From: Mycolicibacterium mengxianglii
GTDB taxonomy: Bacteria > Actinomycetota > Actinomycetes > Mycobacteriales > Mycobacteriaceae
DNA length: 64,000 nt
Assembly: GCF_015710575.1 (NCBI RefSeq)
Contig: NZ_CP065373.1
Coordinates: forward strand, 2,852,001 to 2,916,000
Reading direction: 5' to 3'
The notes beneath the pieces were generated by a model, which ran no database searches, was not told the DNA's origin, and saw only the letters and a list, made by a program, of their open reading frames with translations. This document shows, piece after piece, positions 26,834 to 41,886 of the stretch. The position numbers were made by a program, and so were the translations under genes. Within the stretch, counting starts at the first letter, position 1. Each line of letters opens with the position of its first letter.

Positions 26834-27853
26834 GTGCCACGCCCTGCACAGTCCCCCAGCGTCCCGATCGAGAACGCCACGTCCGACGGTGAAGCCGGTC
26901 ATTTCCCCACTTCGTTGTTGTATTCGGCGGCCAAGCTCTACTACACCGAGGACGTCACCCAGGCTGATGTGGCCGCGCAGTTGGGATGTAGCCGCGCGAC
27001 CGTCAGCCGCCTACTGGCGGAGGCGAAACGGCGCGGCATTGTCCGCATCGAGGTGGTGCCGCCCGCGGACTTGTCGTCCGGGGATCTGGCCGATCAGCTG
27101 AGCAGGGCGCTCGGGTTGACCACGGTGTTCCTGAGTCCGCCGGTGCCCAGCCCGGGGCCCGGCCGGACGGTGGCCGATGTGATGGGCGGTGTGCTGGCCC
27201 CGGCGGTCGGGCGTGCACTGATGGCCGCCGGGCTGCTGCCCGGGGACATCCTGCTGGTGTCGTCGGGCCGCACGGTTTACGAGGTGGCCCAGTTCGATCT
27301 CGTGCCATTACCCGGTGTGCTGGTGGCGCCGACGGTGGGCGGCAACGATCAGCCCGATGAGTGGTATCAAACCAATGAGATCACCCGATTGGTGGCCAAC
27401 CGCGTCGGTGGGCGGGCCAACTACCTGTTCGCCCCGGCGCTGCCGGGGCCCGATCTGTACCCGTCGTTGTTGAAGGACCCGACCATCCAGCGCGTGCTGC
27501 ACCTGTGGCCGCATGCCCGCTGCGCGTTGATGGGAATCGGCGCCCCGCCGCTGCTGCGTTCAAACATCCCGCAGTTCGTGCCGCCGCGGTCGAATTCGTT
27601 GCGCACAGCGGTCGGTGATGTGTGTTCGCGGTTTTACGACCGCGACGGCCGCGAGGTGCCGTTCGAAGGCCGCGACCGGTTGATCGCCGTGGAACTCGAA
27701 GCGCTGCGCCACATTCCGGTGACCATCGCGGTGGCCGTCGGCGCTGAGAAGGTGGAGTCGATCATCGCCGGCGCCCAGGGTGGCTACTTCAACCAGCTGG
27801 TGACCGATCCGGTGACGGCCGAGGCGATTCTGGCGCGGGTCGCTGGAGCCTGA
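26834..27853 (+). CDS. SorC/DeoR-type sugar-binding transcriptional regulator
   Basis: This 339-residue regulator has a helix-turn-helix at about 41-72 (VTQADVAAQLGCSRATVSRL, then LAEAKRRGIVRI) and a SorC-type effector domain with the sugar-phosphate-isomerase-like fold (GRTVADVMGGVLAPAVGRAL; VPLPGVLVAPTVGGND; CALMGIGAPP). It is divergent from eltD, with two matched dyads in between, so it most likely controls the tetritol operon and itself in response to a phosphorylated intermediate such as erythrulose phosphate. The open frame runs far upstream but only as antisense to eltD; the GTG at 26834 fits the promoter. Confidence 0.85.
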   Translation: MPRPAQSPSVPIENATSDGEAGHFPTSLLYSAAKLYYTEDVTQADVAAQLGCSRATVSRLLAEAKRRGIVRIEVVPPADLSSGDLADQLSRALGLTTVFLSPPVPSPGPGRTVADVMGGVLAPAVGRALMAAGLLPGDILLVSSGRTVYEVAQFDLVPLPGVLVAPTVGGNDQPDEWYQTNEITRLVANRVGGRANYLFAPALPGPDLYPSLLKDPTIQRVLHLWPHARCALMGIGAPPLLRSNIPQFVPPRSNSLRTAVGDVCSRFYDRDGREVPFEGRDRLIAVELEALRHIPVTIAVAVGAEKVESIIAGAQGGYFNQLVTDPVTAEAILARVAGA

Positions 27854-27870
27854 GGGCGCATTTTTCCTCG

Positions 27871-27930
27871 GCGAGCAGACGCAAACTAGCGTTCAGAGGG
27901 TCCAGAAACCGCGAGTTTGTGTCTGCTCGC
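27871..27930. terminator. Long inverted repeat between convergent genes (probable bidirectional terminator)
   Basis: GCGAGCAGACGCAAACT (27871-27887) is repeated in inverse as AGTTTGTGTCTGCTCGC (27914-27930). The 17-bp arms have a single mismatch and a 26-nt loop. It lies 17 bp after the regulator stop and 2 bp before the FGGY kinase stop. GAGCAGACGCAAA-type arms are common between convergent mycobacterial genes. Confidence 0.7.
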
Positions 27931-27932
27931 GG

Positions 27933-29405
27933 CTAGAAAGTGGCCAACCGGTGGACTTGGTCGCGGGTGGCGGGATACAGCTGGCGCCAGGTCTCGTACA
28001 GCTCGTCATAGAGGGCGACATTCTTCGGATCCGGAGTGATCTCACGGGCGATGCGAGCCCAATCAGTCTCCGGAGCAACAACTCCCGCCCCGATCGCGGC
28101 CAGCAGCGCGCCCCCGTAGCTGGCACCGATCGCCTGCTCAGGTACCAACTGTGCCCGCCCGGTCACATCGGTCACAGTCTGTGCCCAGATCGGGCTGCGT
28201 AATCCCCCGCCCACCGCCACCGTCCGGCCGGCGGTGTGAGCGTCATCAAGACGTTCCAGTATCTGCCGGATACCGAACGAAATCCCTTCGTAGGCAGCCC
28301 GAAAGAGATGCCCGCGACCATGACGCAAGGTCATGCCCGCGAAGACCCCGCGAGCGTGAGGATCGAATACCGGTGTGCGCTCCCCCGCCAGGTACGGCAA
28401 CACCAGTAGACCTTCACTACCGGGCGGAACCGCTTGCGCTTCTGCCATCAGGGTGTCGAAGGGTGCGCCCCCGGTGGTGGCCTGCAACCAGTTCACCAGG
28501 CTGCCCGCCGTCGCGGTCCCGGCGGCGAGGGCATGGGTGTCGCGTTCGACGCCGGCGGTGGTCCACAACATCGGATCAGTGTGAAAGGTGTCGATGATAT
28601 GCACCAGGAACATCGTCGAGCCGTACATCAGCATCTGGTCGCCCGGCTCGCGTACCCCGGCGGAGAAGGCCTCGGCGAAGGCATCCACGGTGCCGGCTAC
28701 CACGGGTGTCCCCGCCGGAACCCCGGTCGCAGCGGCGGCCTCCGCATGCACGGTGCCGACCACCTCGCTCGGCCACACCAGCCGAGGCAACGGGAGATGC
28801 CCGCAGATGCGTTCGGCCCATTGGGTGTTCCACTGGAATGTCCGCGTCGTATACAACGGATCGCATTGACTGGCGGTGTGGTGGTCCAACACGTACTCGC
28901 CGGTGAGCTTGGCGGCGATATAAGAATTGGAGCCGTACCACCCGGCGGCTCGTTCGAACACCTCAGGTTCATGCCGGCGCACCCATTCGATCTTGGGCCC
29001 CACCGCCTGGCTCGAGAGCAGCGTACCGGCCTGCTCGATGATCGCATCAGCGCCGAATTCGGCTGTCAGCTGCTCGATTTCCGCTTGCGCGCGGGAGTCG
29101 ATTCCGTAGAGGATCGCCCGGCGCAGCGGCCGCAGGTCTGCGTCGCACAGCACCAGACAGGGCCCGACACCGCTGACGCACATCGCCGCCACCCGCGATC
29201 CCCCGGGGACCGCGGCCAGCAGCGCCCGGCTGATGCTGCACACCTCCCGCCACCACATGGCTTCGGCGTCGACCTCGGCCCAACCGGGACGCGGCAACTC
29301 CATGGAATGGGCGATGGTTTCCGATGCCAGTACAGCACCGGACGGGTCGACGAGCACGCCCTTGGAGCTTCCGGTGCCCATGTCGATGCCGAGGAGCAAG
29401 TCCAC
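27933..29405 (-). CDS. FGGY-family carbohydrate kinase (xylulokinase-like)
   Basis: This 490-residue sugar kinase has an N-terminal ATPase motif LLLGIDMGTGSSKGVLVD, the catalytic aspartate region GTPVVAGTVDAFAEAFSAGV, and a C-terminal ATP-binding segment TVAVGGGLRSPIWAQ. The length fits xylulokinase, ribulokinase and erythritol-kinase types. It ends against the tetritol regulator but is a separate unit. Start is set at the GTG at 29405, 7 nt after TAGGGT; the GTG at 29414 is possible. It may phosphorylate a pentulose or tetritol taken up by the neighbouring importer; substrate unknown. Confidence 0.82.
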   Translation of the reverse strand: MDLLLGIDMGTGSSKGVLVDPSGAVLASETIAHSMELPRPGWAEVDAEAMWWREVCSISRALLAAVPGGSRVAAMCVSGVGPCLVLCDADLRPLRRAILYGIDSRAQAEIEQLTAEFGADAIIEQAGTLLSSQAVGPKIEWVRRHEPEVFERAAGWYGSNSYIAAKLTGEYVLDHHTASQCDPLYTTRTFQWNTQWAERICGHLPLPRLVWPSEVVGTVHAEAAAATGVPAGTPVVAGTVDAFAEAFSAGVREPGDQMLMYGSTMFLVHIIDTFHTDPMLWTTAGVERDTHALAAGTATAGSLVNWLQATTGGAPFDTLMAEAQAVPPGSEGLLVLPYLAGERTPVFDPHARGVFAGMTLRHGRGHLFRAAYEGISFGIRQILERLDDAHTAGRTVAVGGGLRSPIWAQTVTDVTGRAQLVPEQAIGASYGGALLAAIGAGVVAPETDWARIAREITPDPKNVALYDELYETWRQLYPATRDQVHRLATF

Positions 29406-29418
29406 GGGGCCCACCCTA
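29406..29418 (-). promoter_or_regulatory. -10 box TAGGGT 7 nt before GTG (leaderless-type start)
   Basis: On the minus strand TAGGGT occupies 29418-29413, followed by seven bases and the GTG at 29405. This is the basis for the kinase start chosen here. Confidence 0.4.
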
Positions 29419-29485
29419 CGGCCTCGGGGCCGCCCTGCGGTGGGGCATCACCTGCTGAAAATCAGCTGCGACCGCCACAGTCGCG

Positions 29486-30085
29486 CTACGCGGCCCCGTA
29501 ACCTCGTTCACTCGCGAAGTCACCGAGGCTGGCCCGCAGATGGTGTCGTGCCCGGTGAAGTCGAGACATCACCGTGCCGACCGGGGCGCCGGTCAACTCT
29601 GCGATGTCCTTGTGTCTGCGGCCCTCGATATACGCGTAGTACACAACGACGCGCTGCAATTCCGGAAGCGACTGTATGGCCTCGCGAATCTCGGGTGCCG
29701 CCTCGCTCGGCAGGGCAGGTCGCTCGGCCGGGGACGCGCTGCCTGGCAGTCCGTCCTCAATATGGTCGGCGACCAAAAGCTCTGATGGACGTCGTTGTGC
29801 GGTTCGGAAGCTGCTGATCCACGTGTTCACCATGATTCTGTGGACCCACGCGCGGAAGTTCGAATCCGCTTCGAACGTTCCATAGGCCCGCCACGCCCGC
29901 ATCAATGTCTCTTGCACGAGGTCGTCGGCATCGGCGGCCTGATGCACGTACCGCCGTGCGGTACGCCGAAGCTGATCCACCACCAGCGATACCTCGACCT
30001 CGAACCGGGCAGCCAACTCCTCGCTGCGCGCCGGTGGGGTTGATACCGAACCGGGCTGCTGCCCCGTCTTGTGGTGGGCGTTCAT
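29486..30085 (-). CDS. ECF sigma factor, SigH-like group
   Basis: This 199-residue group-4 sigma factor has region 2 at ADADDLVQETLMRAWRAY followed by NFRAWVHRIMVNTWISSFR, and region 4 at LPELQRVVVYYAYIEGRRHK plus GTVMSRLHRARHHLR. The GTVMSRLHR motif and the C-terminal ...FASERGYG resemble mycobacterial SigH-type factors. Start ATG 30085 has GGAG 5 nt upstream; a GTG at 30091 is an alternative. No anti-sigma gene of RshA type follows, so its control is unclear. It is divergent from the FAAL-PKS operon across a 573-bp regulatory gap and could drive that operon. Confidence 0.88.
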   Translation of the reverse strand: MNAHHKTGQQPGSVSTPPARSEELAARFEVEVSLVVDQLRRTARRYVHQAADADDLVQETLMRAWRAYGTFEADSNFRAWVHRIMVNTWISSFRTAQRRPSELLVADHIEDGLPGSASPAERPALPSEAAPEIREAIQSLPELQRVVVYYAYIEGRRHKDIAELTGAPVGTVMSRLHRARHHLRASLGDFASERGYGAA

Positions 30086-30277
30086 TGTCACTCCAGTCGT
30101 CGAGTCTCTTCGTCACCCCGAAAGGGCGCCATTACCAATCGCGCATCGTCACGATCCTGAAAGGTGCCACGATCTAATTCCTCGGCACCGCAACGAATTA
30201 CCTATGCCATCGAAGTAACGCTTCACTGATACCGCGTCAGCGATCTCTGATGTCGTGGGCTTCAGCCTGCCCTCCCA

Positions 30278-30312
30278 GGAATCTCCAAGCTTGGAGAATG
30301 CGTGGAGATTCC
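30278..30312. repeat. Nested inverted repeat upstream of the PKS operon
   Basis: GGAATCTCC (30278-30286) and GGAGATTCC (30304-30312) are perfect 9-bp inverse copies. Inside them the 16-bp palindrome TCTCCAAGCTTGGAGA spans 30282-30297. The central arm can pair with either neighbour, so two exclusive structures or overlapping operator sites are possible. Confidence 0.7.
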
Positions 30313-30355
30313 GTAGAGAACCCCGGCGATCGAAGGTGCGCTCGAAGCACGCTAC

Positions 30356-30371
30356 TGTGACGTGGGTCACA
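30356..30371. promoter_or_regulatory. CRP-type binding site TGTGACGTGGGTCACA
   Basis: This is a perfect match to TGTGA-N6-TCACA, the consensus of E. coli CRP and the mycobacterial cAMP receptor protein. It lies 271 bp from the sigma-factor start and 288 bp from the PKS start, so it could serve either. Confidence 0.65.
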
Positions 30372-30658
30372 CCCTGCAAGATATTTCCCGCGGCTCCCGT
30401 TCTGAAACAGAGGAACCGAAACAAAGCAGCGACCAGTGCGAACCGGGGCCCACGCGCTCCGCAGCAACGGGTAATGCCCACGCACTCAGAGAGACGGCCG
30501 ATGACCCACGTGTAATGACGCTGACGCGCCATTCACCAGATGCCACACCGTGATTCAGCTTCATCAACGGCGATTGTCGATGGTGTCTCAATTTCCGGAC
30601 GTCCTCGTTGCACGCGCACCCCGAACCGCTCATCGCCAAGACCGAATGGGAGAAGGAC

Positions 30659-35646
<4,988 letters not shown>

Positions 35647-35650
<4 letters not shown>

Positions 35651-38600
35651 CTGACACCATCGACGGCACCCCCGATATCTCCAGCCTGTCCGCCGACGAG
35701 AAGCGGGCGCTGCTGTCGCGGGTCCTGCGGCAACGGGTTGGGTCGTCCGCGTCAACACATCCGCTGTCGTTCGGGCAGCAGTCAATGTGGTTTCTCAACA
35801 GCATCGCACCCGGCAGCCCCGCTTACACCATCACGTATGCCGGTGTGATCAGCGGACCTCTCGACGTGCCGGCACTGGAACGTGCCGCTCAGGCCCTCGT
35901 CGACCGGAACGGCGTGCTGCGCACCACCTATGGCGTCGTGGACGGGCAGCCCATACAGCGGGTCCACCCCCATTGGCGAGTGCGGATGGATCGGTACGAT
36001 CTCGGTCCCGACGAGTCCGACCTGCAGAACTGGCTGCGCCGGGAGTCGAGCCACCCCTTCGACCTCGAAACCGGTCCGGTGTACCGGCTGACTCTGCTGA
36101 GGCGCGGGCCCCAGGAACATGTGCTGGTCCTGGTCATGCATCACATCGCAGTCGACTTCTGGTCCATCGATATCCTCCTCGACGAGCTGGACCTGCTGTA
36201 CGCAGCGCAATTCGGCGCACCGATGCCGCCACCGTGCCCGACAAGCTACGTCGAACATGTCCACCGGCAGAACCGAGCGCTCGAGGGCCATGACGGCGAG
36301 CGGCTCGAGAGTTACTGGCGTGAGCAGCTTTCCGGAAACCTCCCCGTCACCGAGTTGCCGACCGACCGGCCACGACGACAGGCCCAGACCTACCGGGGCG
36401 CGGTACATCGCTTCACCATCGACGCCGAGCTCACCGCGGCGGTGAAGGAGACCGGCAAGGCCGCGGAGACGACACCGTTCGTGACGCTGCTCGCGGCCTA
36501 CGCTGCGCTACTGCACCGCTACAACGGGCAGGACGATCTGTTGATCGGGTCGCCGTTCGCCTGCCGGGAAGGTGCGGGCATCCACGAACTCGTCGGCTAC
36601 TTGGCCAACCCGTTGGTGCTGCGCGCGGATCTGCACGGTGACCCCGCGTTCACCACACTTCTCAGCCGCGTCAAACAGACGGTTCTCGGCGCGCTGAGGC
36701 ACCAGGACTACCCGTTCTCGCTGCTGGTCGAGCGGTTGCGGCCCGATCGCGATCCGAGTTATGCACCGCTGTACCAGGTCTCGTTCGCGTGGGAGCAGTT
36801 CCGCCGCTTCCACGACGGCGCGGACGACACCGACTCAGGCCGGAACACCCTCAACCTGAAGTCGGTTCACGTAGGTCAGGGCGGTGCACCCGACGACCTG
36901 ACGATGCTTGTAGGCGAGCTGGACGGGCAGTTGATCTGTGCGTTGCAGTACAACACCGACCTCTTCGACGACACGACGATCGAGCGGATGGCAGGGCATT
37001 TCACCACGCTGCTGCGCAGCATCGTCGCCGACCCGGGAACGCCGCTGTCACAGCTGCCGCTGCTCACCGACTCCGAGGAGCAGCAACTGGCGGCGTGGAA
37101 TCAAACGCACGTCCACTATGACGCCCCGGACCGCCTGCACGAGATCATCGCGGAGACGGCCCGGCGGAACCCGACCGCCATCGCAGTGTCATATGGCGAC
37201 CGTCAGCTGACCTATGCCGAACTCGACCGGCGGGCAGCGGCCGTCGCCCATCGGCTGCAGAGCATGGGCGTGGGACCGGACGTCATCGTCCCAGTGGTCC
37301 TCGACCGCTCCGAAGACCTGGTGATCGCGATGCTGGCGGCGCTCAAGGCCGGTGGCGCGTTCATGCCGATCGACCCGACACAGCCCGTCAACCGGATAGC
37401 CGCGATTCTGTCCAATGCGCCCGACGCGCCGGTGTATCTCACCCACCAACGGCATCTGGAGCGCTTGGACGGTTTCTCCGGCCAGCCACTGTGCCTCGAT
37501 GCGGTGCACCCGCCGCTGTCGGAGACCACCGAGCCGGCACCAGCCGGCGCGACGTCGGGACAGCTGGCGTACGTGGTCCACACGTCAGGGTCCACGGGCA
37601 CACCGAAGGGGGCGCTGAACACCCACCGGGGAATTCGCAACCGGCTGCTCTGGCTGCAGCAGGCCGACCCGCTCACCACCGCCGACCGCGTGCTGCACCA
37701 CACCTCGGTGGCCTTCGATGCTGCGCTACTGGAGATCTTCTGGCCGCTGATCGCCGGCGCGCACCTCGTCATCGCGGAACCCGACGGGCACAAGGACATC
37801 GCCTACCTCGCCCGCACCATCGCTGAGAAGTCCATCACCGTGGCGTTTTTCGTGCCGACCATGTTGCGGTCACTTCTGGCTCAGCCGACGGTGACGAAAT
37901 GTGGCGCGCTACGCCGCGTCACGTGTGGCGGGGAGGCCCTGCCCTACGAGCTGACTCAACGATTCCATGCCACCCTCGACGCGGAATTGTGGAACGAGTA
38001 CGGGCCCGCTGAGTCCGCCGTCGGGGTCACCTCCTTCCACTGCAGGCGCGGCGCATCGGGTCCGACAGTCCCGATCGGGCGGCCGAATCCCAACGTCCGC
38101 ATCCATCTCCTGGACGCCCACTTCCAGCCCGTGCCGGTGGGCGTTCCCGGCGAAATGTTCATCGCCGGCACCGGCGTCGGCCTCGGTTACCTCAACAGGC
38201 CGGACGCCACAGCCGCGAGCTTCCTTCCCGACCCGTTCGCCACAGACGAAGGACAGCTGATGTACCGCACCGGCGACCTGGCTCGGTACCTACCGGACGG
38301 CAACATCGAGTACCTCGGCCGTCGCGATGACCAGGTGAAGGTTCGCGGCGTGCGAATCGAACTGGGCGAGGTCGAGGCAGCGCTGGCCCAACACCCCGGT
38401 CTCCGCGAGAGTGCCGTGGTAGCAGGCAAAGACGACCGCGGAAACACCCGGCTGGTGGCGCACCTGGTGGCGTCGGGAGAGACGGCGCCGAGCGTCAACG
38501 AGCTGCGCCGTTCACTCCTTGACCGGCTGCCCGCAGCCATGGTCCCGGCGGTGTTCCGCGTGACGGATGCGCTCCCTCGAACTCCGAGCGGGAAGGTGGA

Positions 38601-41007
38601 CCGCCTGGCCCTGGCGGCCGCGGCCGACAAGGGACCCGTCGTCCAACAGGAATTCGTCGCGCCCCGAACGCCGGCCGAGAAGCTCCTGGCCGATATCTGG
38701 CGCCAGGTGCTCGAAGTGGATCGTGTTGGGATTCATGACGATTTCTTCGCGCTCGGTGGTTGCTCGACGCACAGTATGGAAGTCACCGTGAGGGCCAGGG
38801 CCGCAGGCCTGGCACTGACCCCAGAGGCGGTGTTCGTGTGCAGCACGATCGCCGAGTTGGCCTCTGAGTTCGGCCAGGGCGCAGATGAGGGCGCGGCGCT
38901 CGCGGTAGATCCCGGCCCCGACAGTGGTGACAACCTTCGGTCACACGCTGCCGGACAGGACCAGGCCGCGGCCACTGCCCCGGTGCCGTTGCCGGCGGAG
39001 CACCAACAGCTGCGCAATACGGTCATCGAGAGCATCGGCACATACCTGCCGGCGGAAATCGTCTCCACGGATGCCGTGCTGGCCGGGTGCGCGGCTGAGG
39101 TCGGCATCCCGTTGGAACGCCTGACCGGCATCAAGAACAGGAGGGTCGTCGGACGCGGCGAGTTCTCCATCGATCTGGCCCGCCAGGCGATGGACGACTG
39201 CCTGGCCCGCTCCAGCCACCGGGCCGAGGACATCGATCTGATCATCGCGTGCAACATCTCCCGCTGCGACGGACCGGAGCACAAGTTCGTCTTCGAACCC
39301 GGCACTGCAGCGCGACTGCGGTACCGCAGCGGCCTGATCAACGCGATCGCGTTCGACATCAGCAACGCCTGCGCCGGTATGTGGACCGGTATCAACGTCG
39401 CAGACGCCTTCCTGAGAACTGGACTGGTACAGCGGGCGATGGTGGTCAGCGGCGAGTACATCACCCATCTGACCGAGACCGCACAAGCCGAGATCGAAGG
39501 GCCGATGGACTCGCGCCTGGCGTGCCTGACCCTCGGCGATGCTGGGGCGGCAGTGCTCCTGGAGCGCGGTAACAACGACCGCGCCGGCTTCCACGACATC
39601 GACATGGCCACCCTCGGCGCCTACAGCAAGCTGTGCGTGGCCAAGACGACAAACGGGCCCAATGGCGGCGCGGTGATGTTCACCGATTCCATCGCCGGGA
39701 CTGCTGTCGCGGTCAAGGCCGCGGTGCCCTACGTGGCCGCCGTGATGCGGCGACACGGATGGCGGCCCCAGAGTACCGACCACCTCGTCATCCATCAGAC
39801 GTCAGAATCGTCGATCAACGACGCCATGCTCGCCATCAACCGGGTATTCGGCAAAGCGGCGGCCCATCCCGGGAACACCATCTTCAACCTCGCCGAGCGC
39901 GGCAACACCGCCAGCACGTCGCATTGGGTGGCCCTCAAGGACCACATCCTCAGCAACCGCATCCAATCCGGGGACCGCACGGTATTCGGGATCAGCGGGT
40001 CCGGTCAGACCGTCGGGGCCGCGCTGTACACATTTGACGACCTGCCGGACCGTCTTCGCCGCGGTCCCAAAGACAAACGCGAAGGGGCTGTTTCGACGGG
40101 ACGGCGCGCCGACATTCCCGCGACGCGGCGGGTGCGCATTGCCGGTGTCGGCACCGTGCCGGCGGACCTGTCCGCGGTTCAGGGGTCGGTGGCCAACGCG
40201 ACACACGCCGCCAGGGCGTGCCTGGCCGACGCCGAACTCGAGGCGTCGCAGCTCGGTCTGCTGATTCATGCCGGCGTGTACCGGGATGAGTTCATCAGCG
40301 AGCCCGCCATTGCGGCGTTCATCGCCGGTGACATCGAAGCCAACGACGACGTGCAACCCGCTGACGGCCCGAAGACCCTGGCTTTTGATGTGCTCAACGG
40401 CGCGGTCGGATTCCTCAACGCCTGCCACGTCGCCACCCAGATGATCGGCGCCGGGAAAGTCGAACACGCGATGGTGGTGGCCTCGGAAACCGAGAACAAT
40501 GCCGAAACCGGTCATCCGCTACTCGGTGTCAACCAGACCGGCTCAGCGATCATCATGGCCGGCAGTGACAGCGACGTGGGTTTCGGAAGGTTCGTGTTCC
40601 ACCACGACCCCGAACACGCCGACGCACTCAACACCTACACCCGTCAGGCCGAGCGCCAGACCTGGCTACAGATCGACCGTGCGCCGAAACTCACGACCCA
40701 CTACCTGGACTGCATTCCTGCCGCTGTCGAGGAACTGCTGGAGCTGGAGGGCCTGAGCCCGTCGGACATCGCGGTAGTGATCCCGCCGTTCCTGTCGGGT
40801 GACGACCGCACCGAACTGGCCGGGCGCATCCATATCGACAGGGCGCGATTCATCGACATCGCCGGCCCGGCAGATCCTTTCACCTCATCGGTGCCGTTCG
40901 GTCTCGATACCGCGATGCGACAGGGGTTGGCAAGGTCGGGCGATATCGCGCTCATCGTGACCGTCGGTTCGGGCTTGCAGGTCGGTTGCACCACCTACCG
41001 CTTCTGA
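35647..41007 (+). CDS. NRPS module (C-A-PCP) fused to tandem KAS III-like domains
   Basis: This 1786-residue protein has, in order: condensation domain (about 35-450; HHIAVDFW, first His H165); adenylation domain (about 480-1000; HTSGSTGTPKG at 645, YRTGDLARYLPDG near 873, TPSGKVDR); PCP (S1040 in GGCST, where GGHSL is usual); linker; KAS III-like domain 1 (about 1123-1475) with an intact triad C1242 (NACAG), H1383 (IHQTSES) and N1420 (ERGNTAS); KAS III-like domain 2 (about 1495-1786) with Ala at the Cys position (A1586 in LNGAVG) and VIPPFLS in place of VIHQTSES. No thioesterase or reductase is present, so chain release probably occurs by condensation on the KAS III domain. It is coupled to the PKS (ATGA). 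An ABC exporter follows after 53 bp. The amino acid substrate is unknown. Confidence 0.9.
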
Positions 41008-41060
41008 GGCGAATCAGCCACGGCCACACGGCCGGTAACTTCAACACAGGGAGATTTCCC

Positions 41061-41885
41061 GTGAGCGATCCTCGACAGAATATGCACGACGTGCTGTTCG
41101 AGACCTTTCCACCCCACAGTGCCCCAGTCGGAACCCCCCGACGCTCCCCTGCTGAGACGGCCGTCATCGAGGCTCGTGATCTGCACAAGTCTTTCGGCCG
41201 CGGGGATACCCGGACGCCGATCCTCAAAGGAGTCGATCTACAGATTCTCGCCGGCGAGTTCGTTGTTCTGATCGGGCCGTCAGGGTCGGGAAAGTCGACT
41301 CTGCTGAGCATTCTCGGGTTGCTCGAGCCACCGTCGAGTGGTGACGTCCTGGTGAACGGCACGAGCGTGACACAGCTTTCGCGACGGCAGCTCGCGCGTC
41401 TGCGCGGCCGGAAGCTCGGATATGTGTTCCAGTCGTTCAACCTCCTGGCCGGACTCTCGGTCACCGAGAACGTCATGTTGAGCGCCCTGCTCGTCGGCGA
41501 ATCCGGGCGTGCGCAACATGAGCGCGCGATCGCATTGTTGGAGCAGTTCGGGCTTGCACAGAAGGCGAAACGGGTTCCCGCCGAACTGTCCGGTGGTGAG
41601 CAGCAGCGGGTGGCGATCGCGCGCGCACTGTTCATGAAACCGGACGTCATCCTCGCTGACGAGCCCACCGGAAACCTGGATTCCAAGAACGGCCGCAACG
41701 TCATCGAGGCTTTCGAAAAGCTGAACTCCGAAGGACAGACGATCGTGATGGTCACCCACGACCTGGCCATCGCCGAGAAAGCGCCACGGGTTGTTTCGTT
41801 TCGCGACGGTCGCATGGAGCACGACAGTGGCAGGACCGCTCATACACATCACACACCTGCGTCACCCGAGCAAGTGAGGCCTTAG
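41061..41885 (+). CDS. ABC exporter ATPase (MacB/LolD family)
   Basis: This 274-residue nucleotide-binding subunit of an FtsX-type transporter has Walker A IGPSGSGKSTLL, Q-loop YVFQSFNLLAGLSV, signature LSGGEQQRVAIARAL and Walker B VILADEPTGNLD. The TGNLD end is typical of LolD/MacB. The GTG at 41061 has GGGAG 7 nt upstream; a 35-residue N-terminal segment precedes the core domain. It is 53 bp after the NRPS and 1 bp before its permease, so the exporter is probably part of the lipopeptide operon. Confidence 0.9.
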   Translation: MSDPRQNMHDVLFETFPPHSAPVGTPRRSPAETAVIEARDLHKSFGRGDTRTPILKGVDLQILAGEFVVLIGPSGSGKSTLLSILGLLEPPSSGDVLVNGTSVTQLSRRQLARLRGRKLGYVFQSFNLLAGLSVTENVMLSALLVGESGRAQHERAIALLEQFGLAQKAKRVPAELSGGEQQRVAIARALFMKPDVILADEPTGNLDSKNGRNVIEAFEKLNSEGQTIVMVTHDLAIAEKAPRVVSFRDGRMEHDSGRTAHTHHTPASPEQVRP

Positions 41886-41886
41886 C

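Larger units (their letters stand above)
30086..30658. other. 573-bp divergent regulatory region, no gene
   Basis: This gap between the ECF sigma gene and the PKS gene has no supported ORF. It holds a nested inverted repeat (30278-30312) and a CRP-type dyad (30356-30371), listed separately. GGGAG at about 30647-30651 is the PKS ribosome-binding site. An upstream TTG at 30608 is open in frame but has no such site. Confidence 0.6.

Noticed and set aside
36136..36162. Inactive condensation domain because HHxxxDG reads HHIAVDF
   Set aside because: Both His and the Asp are kept; Phe after Asp is a tolerated variant, so there is no ground to call the domain dead.
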